From positions 1 to 64,000 of the forward strand of contig JADJOR010000006.1 of the NCBI GenBank assembly GCA_016713665.1: DNA of 64,000 nucleotides, in the 5' to 3' direction. Shown one piece after another: positions 37,024 through 48,940 of this stretch. Under the pieces are notes generated by a model. That model was given only the letters and a program-made list of their open reading frames with translations, was not told the DNA's origin and did no database searches. Each line of letters starts with the position of its first letter. The stretch's first letter is position 1. Position numbers and translations under genes: made by a program. Origin of the DNA: Deltaproteobacteria bacterium (GTDB lineage Bacteria > Myxococcota_A > UBA9160 > UBA4427).

Positions 37024-37643
37024 GCCCGCGCGCGATCTACGTCGACATCGACGACGTGCTCTCCGCCACGATCGAGCGCCTCGTCGATCTGCTCGACGAG
37101 CTGCACGCACGCCGCGTCGATATCGAGCACGTCCGCGACTTCGATCTCATGCGCCCCTTCGGCCTCGACGAGGAGGGCATCCGCCGCTTCATGGACGTCG
37201 CCCATCGCGACGAGGTCATCGAATCGTTCGCGCCCCACGAAGGCGCCGTCTCCGTCCTCGAGCGCTGGAAGCAGGCCGGCCACGCGATCACCCTCGTGAC
37301 CGGTCGCCCGCCGATCACGACCCACGCCTCCCGCCGCTGGCTCGCGACCCATCGCATGCCCCACGACGCGCTCCACCACCTCGACAAATGGGGTCGTCCG
37401 AGCTGGAACGACGCGGGGCTCCCGGCGCTCCGCTTCGAGGATCTGCCGGCCTTTGGCTTCGAGCTCGCGGTCGAGGACAGCTTGTCGACCGCCGTGCGCC
37501 TGGTCGAGGAGCTCGAGCTGCCGGTCGCCCTGATGGACCGGCCCTGGAATCGGGAGGTGGGCCATCTCCCGGCGCGGGTCCGCGAACGGCTCGTCCGGTG
37601 TCGGGACTGGCGCGAGGTGGCTCGGGCATTCGACTTCGATTGA
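37020..37643 (+). CDS. HAD-superfamily hydrolase, 5'-nucleotidase-like
   Basis: A 207-residue protein with HAD motif I in IYVDIDDVLSATI (two Asp, DxDD), motif II in ITLVTGRPP and a late acidic block FELAVEDSLSTAV. The spacing and small cap match the 5'(3')-deoxyribonucleotidase / NT5C-like group. It begins at a TTG that overlaps the pabB stop (TTGA). The coupling with pabB raises the possibility of a phosphatase role in folate or pterin metabolism, but the sequence only supports a generic nucleotidase/phosphatase call. Confidence 0.75.
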   Translation: MSPRAIYVDIDDVLSATIERLVDLLDELHARRVDIEHVRDFDLMRPFGLDEEGIRRFMDVAHRDEVIESFAPHEGAVSVLERWKQAGHAITLVTGRPPITTHASRRWLATHRMPHDALHHLDKWGRPSWNDAGLPALRFEDLPAFGFELAVEDSLSTAVRLVEELELPVALMDRPWNREVGHLPARVRERLVRCRDWREVARAFDFD

Positions 37644-37787
37644 GGCGCCGGGAGCCGCGCGGCGCGCATTGCAAAAAGGCGCCGCTTGCCAGAGCATCGG
37701 GCTCCCACGGACCGGTCCGAGACGGCGTGTCCTGCGGACGCCGCGTCCGGCCGGCGCCGCGTCCTGCAGAAGGAGAGAGCCCCGCCC

Positions 37788-39461
37788 ATGAGCCGCCCCC
37801 CGATTCCCTTCGAGCAGGCCGTCGCGACCCTGACCGGCCCCGGTGGTCCCTTCGAGCTCGTCCACGAGGACGTGAACGGGAGCGTCCTGCCGGTCTTCAA
37901 GAATCGCTTCCGCTCGCTGCGAGATCTGCTGGCCCGATCGCTTCAATTCGGCGATGCCGAGATGGCGGTCTGGGACTCGGGGCCGCGTTGGAGCTTCCGC
38001 GAGCACGAGCGGCTCGTCGCCTCCGTCGCCGCGGCGCTGCAGGCGAAGCACGGGATCGGCCCCGGCAGTCGCGTCGCGATCCTCGGTGCGAACAGCCCGG
38101 AGTGGGTGCTCACCGCCTGGGCCACCCTGACCCTCGGCGGCACGGTCGTCGCGATGAACGGCTGGTGGCAGGGCGACGAGATCCGCTACGGCCTCGAGCT
38201 CTCCGAGCCCGACCTGCTCCTCGCGGATCGGGCCCGGCTCGCGCGCCTCGAGGGCGGCGATCCCGGCGTCAAGACCGTCGTCTTCGAAGACGGCTTCGAC
38301 GCCTATCGCGACTTCGACCGCGCGGCGCCGCTCTCTTCGCATCCGATCGGCGAGGACGATCTCGCCGCCATCATGTTCACGAGCGGGACGACCGGTCGGC
38401 CGAAGGGCGCGATGATCTCCCATCGCAACTTCATCGCCTTCCTGATGCTGAGCTTCCTGAACGGTGCGACCCGGGCGCTGACCCATCCGCCGAGCGAGCC
38501 CCCGGCGCCGGCCGTCTCGATCATGTCGAGCCCGCTCTTCCACGTTTCGGGCTTCCAGGCCGGGGCGTTGATGTCGCCCGCGACGGGCATGAAGCTCGTC
38601 TGGACGACGGGCCGCTTCGATCCGAAGAAGATCATGCAGCTGACGCTCGCCGAGGGCGTCACGCGCTGGGGCGGCATCACGACCCAGCTCTGGCGCCTGA
38701 TCGAGCATCCCGAGTTCGAGCCCGCGAAGTTCCGCCAGATCCGCTCGACCGGCGGCGGCGGCTCGGCCTTCTCCCCGGATCTGCAGCGGACTCTGCGCGA
38801 GAAGCTCCCCCAGGCCCGGGGCGACTTCAACGTCGGCTACGGCCTGACGGAATGCGGCGGGCTCTGCTCGATGGCGACGGCCGAGATGCTCGAGGCCCAT
38901 CCCGACACCGCCGGCCGCACGATCCCCGGCAACGACGTCGCGATCTTCGACGATGCCGGCAACCGGCTACCGGACGGCGTCGAGGGCAACATCTGCGTAC
39001 GCGGGCCGAACGTGATGCTCGGCTACTGGCGCAACCCGAAGGCGACGGCGGAGGCGTTCTTCCCGGGCGGCTGGCTGCGGACGGGCGACATCGGCCGCCT
39101 GCAGGACGGGCTCCTCTTCCTCGCCTCGCGCAAGCGCGATCTCATCATCCGCGGCGGCGAGAACATCTATCCGCTCGAGATCGAGAACCGGATCGAGGAC
39201 CACCCCGACGTCCAGGAGGTCGCCGTCGTCGGCGTCGACCACCGCGAGCTCGGCCAGGAGGTCAAGGCGATCGTCGTGCCGAAGGCCGGCAAGACGCTGT
39301 CGCCGAAGGCGATCCAGGACTGGGTCGAGAAGTCGCTCGCCTACTACAAGGTCCCGACCTACGTCGAGATCCGCAGCGAGCCGCTCCCGCGCAATGCGAC
39401 GGGCAAGGTCTTGAAGGCGGTCCTCACGGGCGAGGCCGAGAACACGTTCAAGGAAGAGTAG
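37788..39461 (+). CDS. Acyl-CoA synthetase (AMP-forming)
   Basis: A 557-residue ANL-family ligase that activates a carboxylic acid to its CoA thioester via an acyl-adenylate. The P-loop is IMFTSGTTGRPKGAMISH; then FNVGYGLTECGG, GWLRTGDIGRLQDG, the hinge region RKRDLIIRGGENIYP and the catalytic C-terminal Lys in NATGKVLKAVL. The start at 37788 has AAGGAGAG about 11 bases upstream. It lies 44 bases before a CaiB/BaiF-type racemase gene; together they could activate and epimerise a 2-methyl-branched acyl chain. The substrate is not determinable from sequence. Confidence 0.92.
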   Translation: MSRPPIPFEQAVATLTGPGGPFELVHEDVNGSVLPVFKNRFRSLRDLLARSLQFGDAEMAVWDSGPRWSFREHERLVASVAAALQAKHGIGPGSRVAILGANSPEWVLTAWATLTLGGTVVAMNGWWQGDEIRYGLELSEPDLLLADRARLARLEGGDPGVKTVVFEDGFDAYRDFDRAAPLSSHPIGEDDLAAIMFTSGTTGRPKGAMISHRNFIAFLMLSFLNGATRALTHPPSEPPAPAVSIMSSPLFHVSGFQAGALMSPATGMKLVWTTGRFDPKKIMQLTLAEGVTRWGGITTQLWRLIEHPEFEPAKFRQIRSTGGGGSAFSPDLQRTLREKLPQARGDFNVGYGLTECGGLCSMATAEMLEAHPDTAGRTIPGNDVAIFDDAGNRLPDGVEGNICVRGPNVMLGYWRNPKATAEAFFPGGWLRTGDIGRLQDGLLFLASRKRDLIIRGGENIYPLEIENRIEDHPDVQEVAVVGVDHRELGQEVKAIVVPKAGKTLSPKAIQDWVEKSLAYYKVPTYVEIRSEPLPRNATGKVLKAVLTGEAENTFKEE

Positions 39462-39505
39462 TCGGCGGCCCGTCCCTCGCGACGGCCGCAACGGAGATCG
39501 AATCG

Positions 39506-40651
39506 ATGGGCAAGGGACCGCTTTCCGGCATCCGGGTTCTCGAGGTCGCGGGCATCGGGCCCGGCCCCTTCTGCGGCATGATGCTCGCGGACATGGGGGC
39601 CGACGTCGTGCGCATCGATCGCGCGACGAAGGGGCGCGACATGGGACGCGCGCCGATCGACGTGCTCGCGCGCGGTCGCCGCTCGGTCGCCGTCGACCTC
39701 AAGTCGGGCGAGGGCATCGCCGTCGTGCTGCGCCTCGTCGAGCAGGCGGACGTGCTGCTCGAGGGCTTCCGGCCGGGTGTGATGGAGCGCCTCGGGCTCG
39801 GGCCCGACGTCTGCCTCGCCCGCAATCCGCGCCTCGTCTACGGCCGCATGACGGGCTGGGGGCAGGAGGGTCCGATGGCCCAGGCCGCCGGCCACGACAT
39901 CAACTACATCGCGCTCGCCGGCGCCCTCGAGCCGATCGGGCGCCAGGGCCAGAAGCCGACCCCGCCCCTCAATCTCGTCGGCGACTTCGGCGGCGGCGGG
40001 ATGCTCCTCGCCTTCGGCATCGCGGTCGCCCTCGTCGAGCGCGCGAGCTCGGGCCGGGGCCAGGTCATCGACGCGGCGATGGTCGACGGGGCCTCGACCC
40101 TGATGGGCTTCTTCCATGGCATGGCGGCGATGGGCGGCTGGCCCGGCGAGCGCGGGACCAACATCCTCGACACCGGCGCCCACTACTACGAGACCTACGA
40201 GACGAAGGACGGCCTCTTCGTCTCCCTGGGCTCGATCGAGCCCCAGTTCTACGCCGAGCTGCTCGAGAAGCTCGGCCTCGATCCCAAGTCGTTGCCCAAC
40301 CAGAACGACCGCGCGAAGTGGCCCGAGATGAAGACGCGCTTCGAGGCGATCTTCAAGACGAAGACGCGGGCGGAGTGGTGTGCGCTGATGGAGGGGACGG
40401 ACATCTGCTTCGCCCCGGTCCTCTCGATGAAGGAGGTCGCGCAGCATCCCCACATCGTCCACCGGGGGACCTACGTCGAGAAGGACGGCCTCGTCCAGCC
40501 CGCGCCCGCGCCGCGCTTCAGCCGGACGCCGGCCGAGCTCGAGCGGCCGCCGGCGCGACCGGGCGAGCATACGGGCGAGATCCTCGCGGGCTTCGGATTC
40601 AAGCCGGAGGAGATCGAGAAGCTGCGGGCGAGCGGGGCGATCTCGGGCTGA
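39506..40651 (+). CDS. CaiB/BaiF CoA-transferase family, alpha-methylacyl-CoA racemase-like
   Basis: A 381-residue class III CoA transferase family protein. It begins GPLSGIRVLEVAGIGPGPFC and contains MLADMGADVVRIDR, ADVLLEGFRPGVMERLGLGP, GHDINYIALAGAL and GQVIDAAMVDGAS. The GHDxNY segment with its acid/His arrangement and the GPFCGMMLADMG opening are closer to alpha-methylacyl-CoA racemase (AMACR) than to formyl- or carnitine-CoA transferases. AMACR epimerises 2-methylacyl-CoAs so that acyl-CoA dehydrogenase can act on them. Its position after the acyl-CoA ligase fits that role. Confidence 0.87.
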   Translation: MGKGPLSGIRVLEVAGIGPGPFCGMMLADMGADVVRIDRATKGRDMGRAPIDVLARGRRSVAVDLKSGEGIAVVLRLVEQADVLLEGFRPGVMERLGLGPDVCLARNPRLVYGRMTGWGQEGPMAQAAGHDINYIALAGALEPIGRQGQKPTPPLNLVGDFGGGGMLLAFGIAVALVERASSGRGQVIDAAMVDGASTLMGFFHGMAAMGGWPGERGTNILDTGAHYYETYETKDGLFVSLGSIEPQFYAELLEKLGLDPKSLPNQNDRAKWPEMKTRFEAIFKTKTRAEWCALMEGTDICFAPVLSMKEVAQHPHIVHRGTYVEKDGLVQPAPAPRFSRTPAELERPPARPGEHTGEILAGFGFKPEEIEKLRASGAISG

Positions 40652-40679
40652 GCGCGGGGCGTCGGCCGCGCGTGTCCTG

Positions 40680-41327
40680 CTATTTCCAGGCGAAGAGCGG
40701 CTGCTCGTAGTGGGCGACGCGGGTCGCCCGGTCCTCGAGCACGACCTCGCGCAGCTGGTAGAGGATGGCGGCGGTCGGGCTGTGGATCAGGGTCCCGAGC
40801 ATCGGGATCGAGAGGATCGGCCGATCGCTCTCGGGGATCATGCGCAGGACGGGGACCTCGGGCTTGCGCAGCTCGCCGAGGGGCACGACGTGGACGCGCT
40901 CGACCTCGTCGGGATTGGCGAGCGGGCGATCGTCTTCGCCGCCCCAGACGACGACCGGCGTCATGCGGAAGCCCGAGCGGGTCGGGAAGTCGTCGAGCAG
41001 GCCGAGGACGCAGTCCCGGGCGAGCGTGAGGCCGACTTCTTCCTCGGTCTCGCGCAGGGCGGCCTCGATGGCGGTCTCGCCGGCGTCGAGTCGGCCGCCG
41101 GGGAGCGCCCATTGATGGGCGTGGCGGGCGAGGCGCGCGGTGCGGCGGGTGATGACGAAGCTGGCCTCGCCATCGGGGCCCGGCGTCAGCACGAGGGCGA
41201 CGGCGGCGGGGCGGAGCGCTTCGTCATGGACGGTCTCGCGCGGGAAGCGCGCGAGGCGCTCGGTCGCGATCGCGCGAAAGGCGTCGTCGAAGCGGGGACT
41301 GGCGAAGCGGGGGCTCTGGATCGGCAC
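40680..41327 (-). CDS. Nudix hydrolase, NudL-like (probable CoA pyrophosphatase)
   Basis: A 215-residue Nudix protein. The Nudix box is GGRLDAGETAIEAALRETEEEVGL, with the required Glu residues, preceded by VITRRTARLARHAHQWALPGG, similar to the pattern seen in the CoA pyrophosphatase NudL group. It would cleave a nucleoside diphosphate-linked compound; CoA is the best guess. The start is assigned to the GTG at 41327; the frame stays open far upstream on the reverse strand, but that part is antisense to the hydrolase gene. It is divergent from the hydrolase at 41363 with only 35 bases between. Confidence 0.82.
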   Translation of the reverse strand: MPIQSPRFASPRFDDAFRAIATERLARFPRETVHDEALRPAAVALVLTPGPDGEASFVITRRTARLARHAHQWALPGGRLDAGETAIEAALRETEEEVGLTLARDCVLGLLDDFPTRSGFRMTPVVVWGGEDDRPLANPDEVERVHVVPLGELRKPEVPVLRMIPESDRPILSIPMLGTLIHSPTAAILYQLREVVLEDRATRVAHYEQPLFAWK

Positions 41328-41362
41328 GGCGGGCGCAGCATAGTTCGTCCGCGGGCGAGGGG

Positions 41363-42358
41363 GTGGACAGCTTGGTGGAAGCAGGCATCGATGAGGGCGC
41401 GGCGGTCGCCCGGGAGCAGGAGCGGGTCTGGCGCGAGGCCTGGGCTTCGGCGCTGCCGTTGCTCGACGGCATCGCCCGTGGCCGCGCGCCGGGCGCGACG
41501 GACGGGGTCGAGCTCGCCTATCTCGACTGGGGCGGGCAGGGTCCCCTCGTCGTCCTGCTCCATGCGAACGGATTCTGCGTCGCGATCTGGGCGCCGATCG
41601 CCTCCGTTTTGCGCAAGCGCCATCGCGTGATCGCCCTCGACGCCCGGGGTCACGGCGACTCGACGCCGGTCCCGCCGGCGAGCGATCCCGGGGCCTACGC
41701 CTGGGCGACGCTCGCGCGCGACGTCGACTGCGCCCTCGCGGCGATCCTCGCGCGGACGGGCTACGAGCGCATCGCCCTCGGTGTTGGTCATTCGATGGGC
41801 GGCGCGCTCGTCGCCGCCAACGCCGTCGAGCGGCCGGGGCGATTCGAGCGGCTCCTGCTCTGCGATCCGGTCCTGCTCCCCCCCGTGCCTCGCGATCCCG
41901 CCGCCGGTCCGCGCAGCAATCCGCTCGCCGTCGCGACCCGCAAGCGCCGCGATCGCTTTCCGTCACCGGCGGCGGCCTACGCCCATTGCCGATCGCGCGG
42001 CCTCTACGCCGACTTCACGAAGGAGGCGCTCGCCCTCTACGTCGGCTTCGGCATGCGCGAGACGAAGCCGGGCGAGCTCGCCCTCTGCTGCGATCGCGAG
42101 GTCGAGGCCGCGATCTTCGACAACGGCGGCATGCTCGATCTCGGGCCGTCGATCGATCGGCTCACGGCCGAGCTGCTCATCCTCTACGCCGCGAAGAGCG
42201 GCTTCTCGCGCCCCTACTACGAGGAGCTCGCCCGCCGCGCCCCCCGCGCCCGGGTCGAGACCGTCGACGCCGGTCATCTCTTTCCGATGGACGAGCCGCG
42301 CCTCGTGATCGACACGATCGAGCGACTGATGACCGAATCGGAGGAGACCCGACGATGA
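41363..42358 (+). CDS. Alpha/beta hydrolase
   Basis: A 331-residue alpha/beta hydrolase. It has HANGFCVAIWAPIA (oxyanion region), RVIALDARGHGDST, the nucleophile elbow GVGHSMGGALVAAN, and a C-terminal His in ETVDAGHLFPMDEP. No signal peptide or membrane segment is visible. The GTG start at 41363 gives a 35-residue helical lead (VEAGIDEGAAVAREQERVWR) before the domain. Its stop overlaps the ATG of the cupin gene (ATGA), so the two are translated together, suggesting a shared pathway; the substrate is unknown. Confidence 0.82.
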   Translation: MDSLVEAGIDEGAAVAREQERVWREAWASALPLLDGIARGRAPGATDGVELAYLDWGGQGPLVVLLHANGFCVAIWAPIASVLRKRHRVIALDARGHGDSTPVPPASDPGAYAWATLARDVDCALAAILARTGYERIALGVGHSMGGALVAANAVERPGRFERLLLCDPVLLPPVPRDPAAGPRSNPLAVATRKRRDRFPSPAAAYAHCRSRGLYADFTKEALALYVGFGMRETKPGELALCCDREVEAAIFDNGGMLDLGPSIDRLTAELLILYAAKSGFSRPYYEELARRAPRARVETVDAGHLFPMDEPRLVIDTIERLMTESEETRR

Positions 42359-42702
42359 AGAAGCGGCCCGAACATCCCGACGTCCTGCGCCCGGAGGCCT
42401 TCGCGACCTTCAACCCCGAGAAGATGGGGAAGGGGACGCTCTTCGAGTCCGAGCGGATTCTCGTGGGCCTGAACACCTTCCTGCCCGGCCAGTCCCACGC
42501 GCTCCACGCCCACGAAGGCATCGACAAGGTCTACCACGTGCTCGAGGGCCGGGGCCGCTTCCTGCTCGTCGGTCGCGAGCTGCCGATGCAGCCCGGCGAG
42601 ATGCTGATCGCGCCCTCCGGCGTGCCGCATGGCATCGTGAACGACGGCGGGGAGAAGCTCGTCGTGCTCGCGATCCTCGCGCCGGGCCCGAAGAAGGGCT
42701 GA
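42355..42702 (+). CDS. Small cupin protein
   Basis: A 115-residue one-domain cupin. The metal-binding motif is SHALHAHEGIDKVYHVLEG followed by MQPGEMLIAPSGVPHGIVND, so three His and a Glu are present. It is encoded with, and overlapping, the hydrolase upstream. Small cupins of this kind are often isomerases, decarboxylases or dioxygenases. The gene ends 11 bases before the convergent glycosylase gene. Confidence 0.82.
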   Translation: MKKRPEHPDVLRPEAFATFNPEKMGKGTLFESERILVGLNTFLPGQSHALHAHEGIDKVYHVLEGRGRFLLVGRELPMQPGEMLIAPSGVPHGIVNDGGEKLVVLAILAPGPKKG

Positions 42703-42713
42703 GCGAAAGGCGC

Positions 42714-43367
42714 TCAGGCTTCGGCGAGGCCCCGCGCGCCGCGGGCTCGCTTGCCGCCGCTTCGAAACGCCGAGACGCAGGCGCTCGCCGCGTCGGAATA
42801 GCGATAGGGCAGGTCGGCGGCCTGCGTGATGCCGACGCGCGCTCCGGTGGCGAGCGTCGGCGCCGGGTCGCTCGCGGCCGGCGGCAGGATGCCGAGCGCG
42901 CCGCGCAGGAGGCTCGCGCCGTCGTGCTCGAGCGTGAGGCCGAGGGCCTGCGCGAGGCGGCCCGGCCCCGAGGCGATCGCGCGCAGCGGGGCGCTCGTGT
43001 CGAGGGCGCGCAGCGCGCGCATGCGCTCGTCGCCGCACACGGGCTCCCCGGCTCGCAGCAGGACCGCCGCGCCGTGGCCCGCCGGCGAGCAGACGACGTT
43101 CACGCAGGTGTGGATCCCATAGCTTCGATAGGCGTAGAGCCGGCCGGGGGGACCGAACATCGCGCGATTGCGCGGCGTCGGTCCGCGGTGGGCATGGGAG
43201 GCGGGATCGCTGCCGTCGCCGAGATAGGCCTCGACCTCGACCAGGCGCAGCACGAGGCGGGTTCCGTCGGGCAGGCGGTGGAAGAAGCGGCAGCCGATCA
43301 ACTCGGCGGCGACGGCGCGGGCATCCCGTGCGTAGAAGGATTGAGCAAGCGGACCCGGTGAAGCCAT
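42714..43367 (-). CDS. DNA-3-methyladenine glycosylase (AAG/MPG family)
   Basis: A 217-residue base-excision repair enzyme of the mammalian-type AAG family. It starts with PLAQSFYARDARAVAAELIG and has the active-site Glu in LVEVEAYLGDGSDPASHAH, the MFGPPGRLYAYRSYGIHTCVNV block, GPGRLAQALGL and VGITQAADLPYRY. The protein removes alkylated purines from DNA. It is divergent from sucA at 43529 with 161 bases between. The C-terminal 20 residues are Arg/Gly-rich. Confidence 0.92.
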   Translation of the reverse strand: MASPGPLAQSFYARDARAVAAELIGCRFFHRLPDGTRLVLRLVEVEAYLGDGSDPASHAHRGPTPRNRAMFGPPGRLYAYRSYGIHTCVNVVCSPAGHGAAVLLRAGEPVCGDERMRALRALDTSAPLRAIASGPGRLAQALGLTLEHDGASLLRGALGILPPAASDPAPTLATGARVGITQAADLPYRYSDAASACVSAFRSGGKRARGARGLAEA

Positions 43368-43528
43368 TTCGGAAGGATCGGGAAACCGACGGCCATTGCA
43401 CGGGGCCTGATCGGCGCGGCCCGCGCTTGAGCGCGGAGCCGGGACGGCCGATGGCGGTTAAACTGCGACCCAGCACCCCAGACCGAGCCCAGACCGCGCC
43501 CAGACCGACCTCAGTGGAGACGATCCCG

Positions 43529-46528
<3,000 letters not shown>

Positions 46529-46711
46529 GGCTGCGTTCCACCTCTTCCAGGGCGAGCGCAGCGCCGGTCAAGTCGTCTGGAAAGCTCAGCTCTCCAGCCC
46601 AAATGGGTGCCTTCGGCGAATCCTGGACGGTTTTTCCTGGTCGCCACTCAGCTGGCGGGATAGGATGCCCCGACACTTCCTCCATGATATTCCTGCGAAG
46701 GGGCCCCAACC

Positions 46712-48940
46712 ATGCGCAGTTCGATCGCGGGCCAAGTCATCGCGAGGCTCTCTCGATCGGGTCTGGGGGTTGCGTGCGTCGCGCTGCTCGCGCTCTTCCT
46801 GACGCCATCCCTGTCCTTCGCCGCGACCTGTGGCCTGTTCGATCCGCCCTGCCCGAGCACACAATATTGCGACGGCGTATTCGGCAACCCGCAGTGCCAG
46901 CTCCGCCGCACTTCGAACCAGTCCTGCACCGGCCTCGGTCAGGGCACCTGCGTTTCCGGGCTCGCCTGCGACTTGACCTTTGGCGTGTGTCGACACGCTC
47001 CGCCGACCACGGGAGAGGTGTGCGGGGGAACGATCTTCTGTGCGACCGGGAACCTGTGCATCAGCAACGTCTGCGTTGCGCAAGATCGCGCCGTCAACCA
47101 GACCTGCAGCGGCAGCGGTCAAGGGACGTGCCAGACCGATCTGCTCTGCATCGGCGGCAAGTGCTCCAGCAATCCGCCGCAGATCGGACAGAACTGCGAT
47201 CTCAGCTGCGCCTCGAACGCCTATTGCAGCGCCGGGGTGTGTCTTGCGCGCGGCACCTCCAACTCGAGCTGCACCGGCGTCGGCCAGGGCACCTGCTCGT
47301 CCGGGCTGGTCTGCGACCTGGGCTTGGGGAAGTGTCGCCAGGATCCGCCGGTCACGGGGGAGGTCTGCGGCGGAACGATCGTCTGTTCGGCCGGGAATCT
47401 GTGCGTCGGAAACGTCTGCGTCGCGCAGAATCGGACCGTCAACCAGACCTGCAGCGGCAGTGGTCAAGGGACGTGCCAGAGCAGCCTGCTCTGCATCAAC
47501 GGCAAGTGCTCCAACAATCCGCCCCAGATCGGACAGAACTGCGACCTCATGTGTACCCAGGATGCCAACTGCATCGCGGGGATCTGTGAGGCCAAAGGCC
47601 TGCCGAACGAGCCATGCACGGGCGTGGGCCAGGGCACCTGTATCTCCGGGCTCGCGTGCGACCTGGCCTTCGGCGTGTGCCGACACGCTCCGCCGACCGC
47701 GGGGGAGGTGTGTGGGGGAGCGATCACCTGTGCGCTCGGCAGTCTCTGTATCTCCAACCTCTGCGTATCGCAGAATCGCGCCGTCAACGAAACCTGTAGT
47801 GGGATTGGCCAAGGAACATGTCAGAGCAGTCTGCTCTGCATCAACGGGAAATGCGCCAACGATCCACCCCAGGTCGGACAGAACTGCGATTTGAGCTGCG
47901 CCTCGAATGCCTACTGCGGCGACGGGGTGTGTCAGGCGCGCCATGCCGTCGACAGTATTTGCATCGGTGTCGGCCAAGGATCCTGTCAGACCGACCTCAT
48001 CTGCGTCAATTCTCAGTGCACGAACGATCCGCCAACGACGGGCCAGCAGTGCGTCGCCGAGTGCGCGGATCGGGCAGACGGCACTCAGGTGGTTTGCGTC
48101 AGGAACGTGCTCAATCCTGCTTTCGGCACCTGCTACGCACAGAGCAACGACGTCGGGGAGGGATGCCATGGTTGGCAACAACCGCCCATCGAAGCCCAAG
48201 GCACCTGCCTGACGGGGCTCGTCTGCAGGCCGGATCTTGTGGGGGACCCATTCGATGGAGTATGCACGAACGAGCCGCCGCTGATCGGCCAGGTCTGTGA
48301 AACGGACTGCGCTGCAGACGCGTACTGCCGTTACGGAGACGAGGGCATCCTCTTTGGGTTATGCGTCGCACGCCCCGCGGCAGGGGAGTCTTGCACGGGC
48401 GCCGGGCAGGGGACCTGCGCGAGCGGTCTGCTATGCGATCTGGGCGCTGGCACCTGTCGCCACGATCCTCCGCTGGAAGGGGAAGCCTGTGGCGGTGCGA
48501 TCGCCTGCGCCGACACGACCAATCTGTACTGCGACGACTCGATCAGCGGAATCTGCCGATTGCGGGGAGCGGCCGGTACGGCGTGTGGGCCCGGGGTTGC
48601 GACGAGCTGCGCGAGCGGGCTGGTCTGCGATTCCGATGCCCTCGAGTGCCGCCACGAGCCACCGCTCCTGGGCGAAGCGTGCGGCCTGCTCGCCAGTTGC
48701 GCGGATGCGGCGAATGTCGCGTGTGTCGATGGGCGCTGCGCGGCGCAGGACCGGACCGAAGGGCAATCCTGCGCCGGGACGGGGCAAGGGACGTGCAGCG
48801 CGGGGCTTGTATGCGACGCCAGCACCGGAACCTGCCGCAATGATCCGCCCGCGCAGGTCCCCTTTACACCCTGGTTGCAGGTGTCGCTCGTGCTCGTGCT
48901 GGTCGGCCTCGGGACCCATTACGTGCGTCGGTTTCAATAG
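46712..48940 (+). CDS. Secreted Cys-rich repeat protein with C-terminal membrane/sorting tail
   Basis: A 742-residue exported protein. The signal peptide has a core ACVALLALFLTPSLSFAA. The mature part is built of Cys-rich repeats with the pattern CxGxGQGTCxSxLxC and PPxxGxxC: three near-perfect copies of a 115-residue unit (345 bases), each made of two related halves, then more divergent copies. Cys spacing predicts dense disulphides and an elongated stalk-like shape. The last 30 residues are VPFTPWLQ, a hydrophobic stretch VSLVLVLVGLGTHYV and RRF, a three-part tail like those of IPTL/PEP-CTERM-type sorted proteins. It should be surface-anchored. I know no function; adhesion or shielding is a guess. 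It stands alone, with gaps on both sides. Confidence 0.75.
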   Translation: MRSSIAGQVIARLSRSGLGVACVALLALFLTPSLSFAATCGLFDPPCPSTQYCDGVFGNPQCQLRRTSNQSCTGLGQGTCVSGLACDLTFGVCRHAPPTTGEVCGGTIFCATGNLCISNVCVAQDRAVNQTCSGSGQGTCQTDLLCIGGKCSSNPPQIGQNCDLSCASNAYCSAGVCLARGTSNSSCTGVGQGTCSSGLVCDLGLGKCRQDPPVTGEVCGGTIVCSAGNLCVGNVCVAQNRTVNQTCSGSGQGTCQSSLLCINGKCSNNPPQIGQNCDLMCTQDANCIAGICEAKGLPNEPCTGVGQGTCISGLACDLAFGVCRHAPPTAGEVCGGAITCALGSLCISNLCVSQNRAVNETCSGIGQGTCQSSLLCINGKCANDPPQVGQNCDLSCASNAYCGDGVCQARHAVDSICIGVGQGSCQTDLICVNSQCTNDPPTTGQQCVAECADRADGTQVVCVRNVLNPAFGTCYAQSNDVGEGCHGWQQPPIEAQGTCLTGLVCRPDLVGDPFDGVCTNEPPLIGQVCETDCAADAYCRYGDEGILFGLCVARPAAGESCTGAGQGTCASGLLCDLGAGTCRHDPPLEGEACGGAIACADTTNLYCDDSISGICRLRGAAGTACGPGVATSCASGLVCDSDALECRHEPPLLGEACGLLASCADAANVACVDGRCAAQDRTEGQSCAGTGQGTCSAGLVCDASTGTCRNDPPAQVPFTPWLQVSLVLVLVGLGTHYVRRFQ
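46925..47959. repeat. Three tandem 345-base units in the Cys-rich gene
   Basis: Equivalent positions (TGCACC or close, before GGCGTCGGCCAGGGC) fall at 46925, 47270, 47615 and 47960, an exact 345-base period. Within each unit a second Cys-Gly-Gln block recurs at 47105, 47450 and 47795, giving half-repeats of 180 and 165 bases. Long identical stretches at DNA level (such as AAGGGACGTGCCAGA) show recent duplication or gene conversion. Confidence 0.88.

Noticed and set aside
46925..48030. Considered as a CRISPR-like or mobile repeat
   Set aside because: The 345-base periodicity is in frame and encodes Cys-rich protein repeats; there are no short palindromic repeats with unique spacers.
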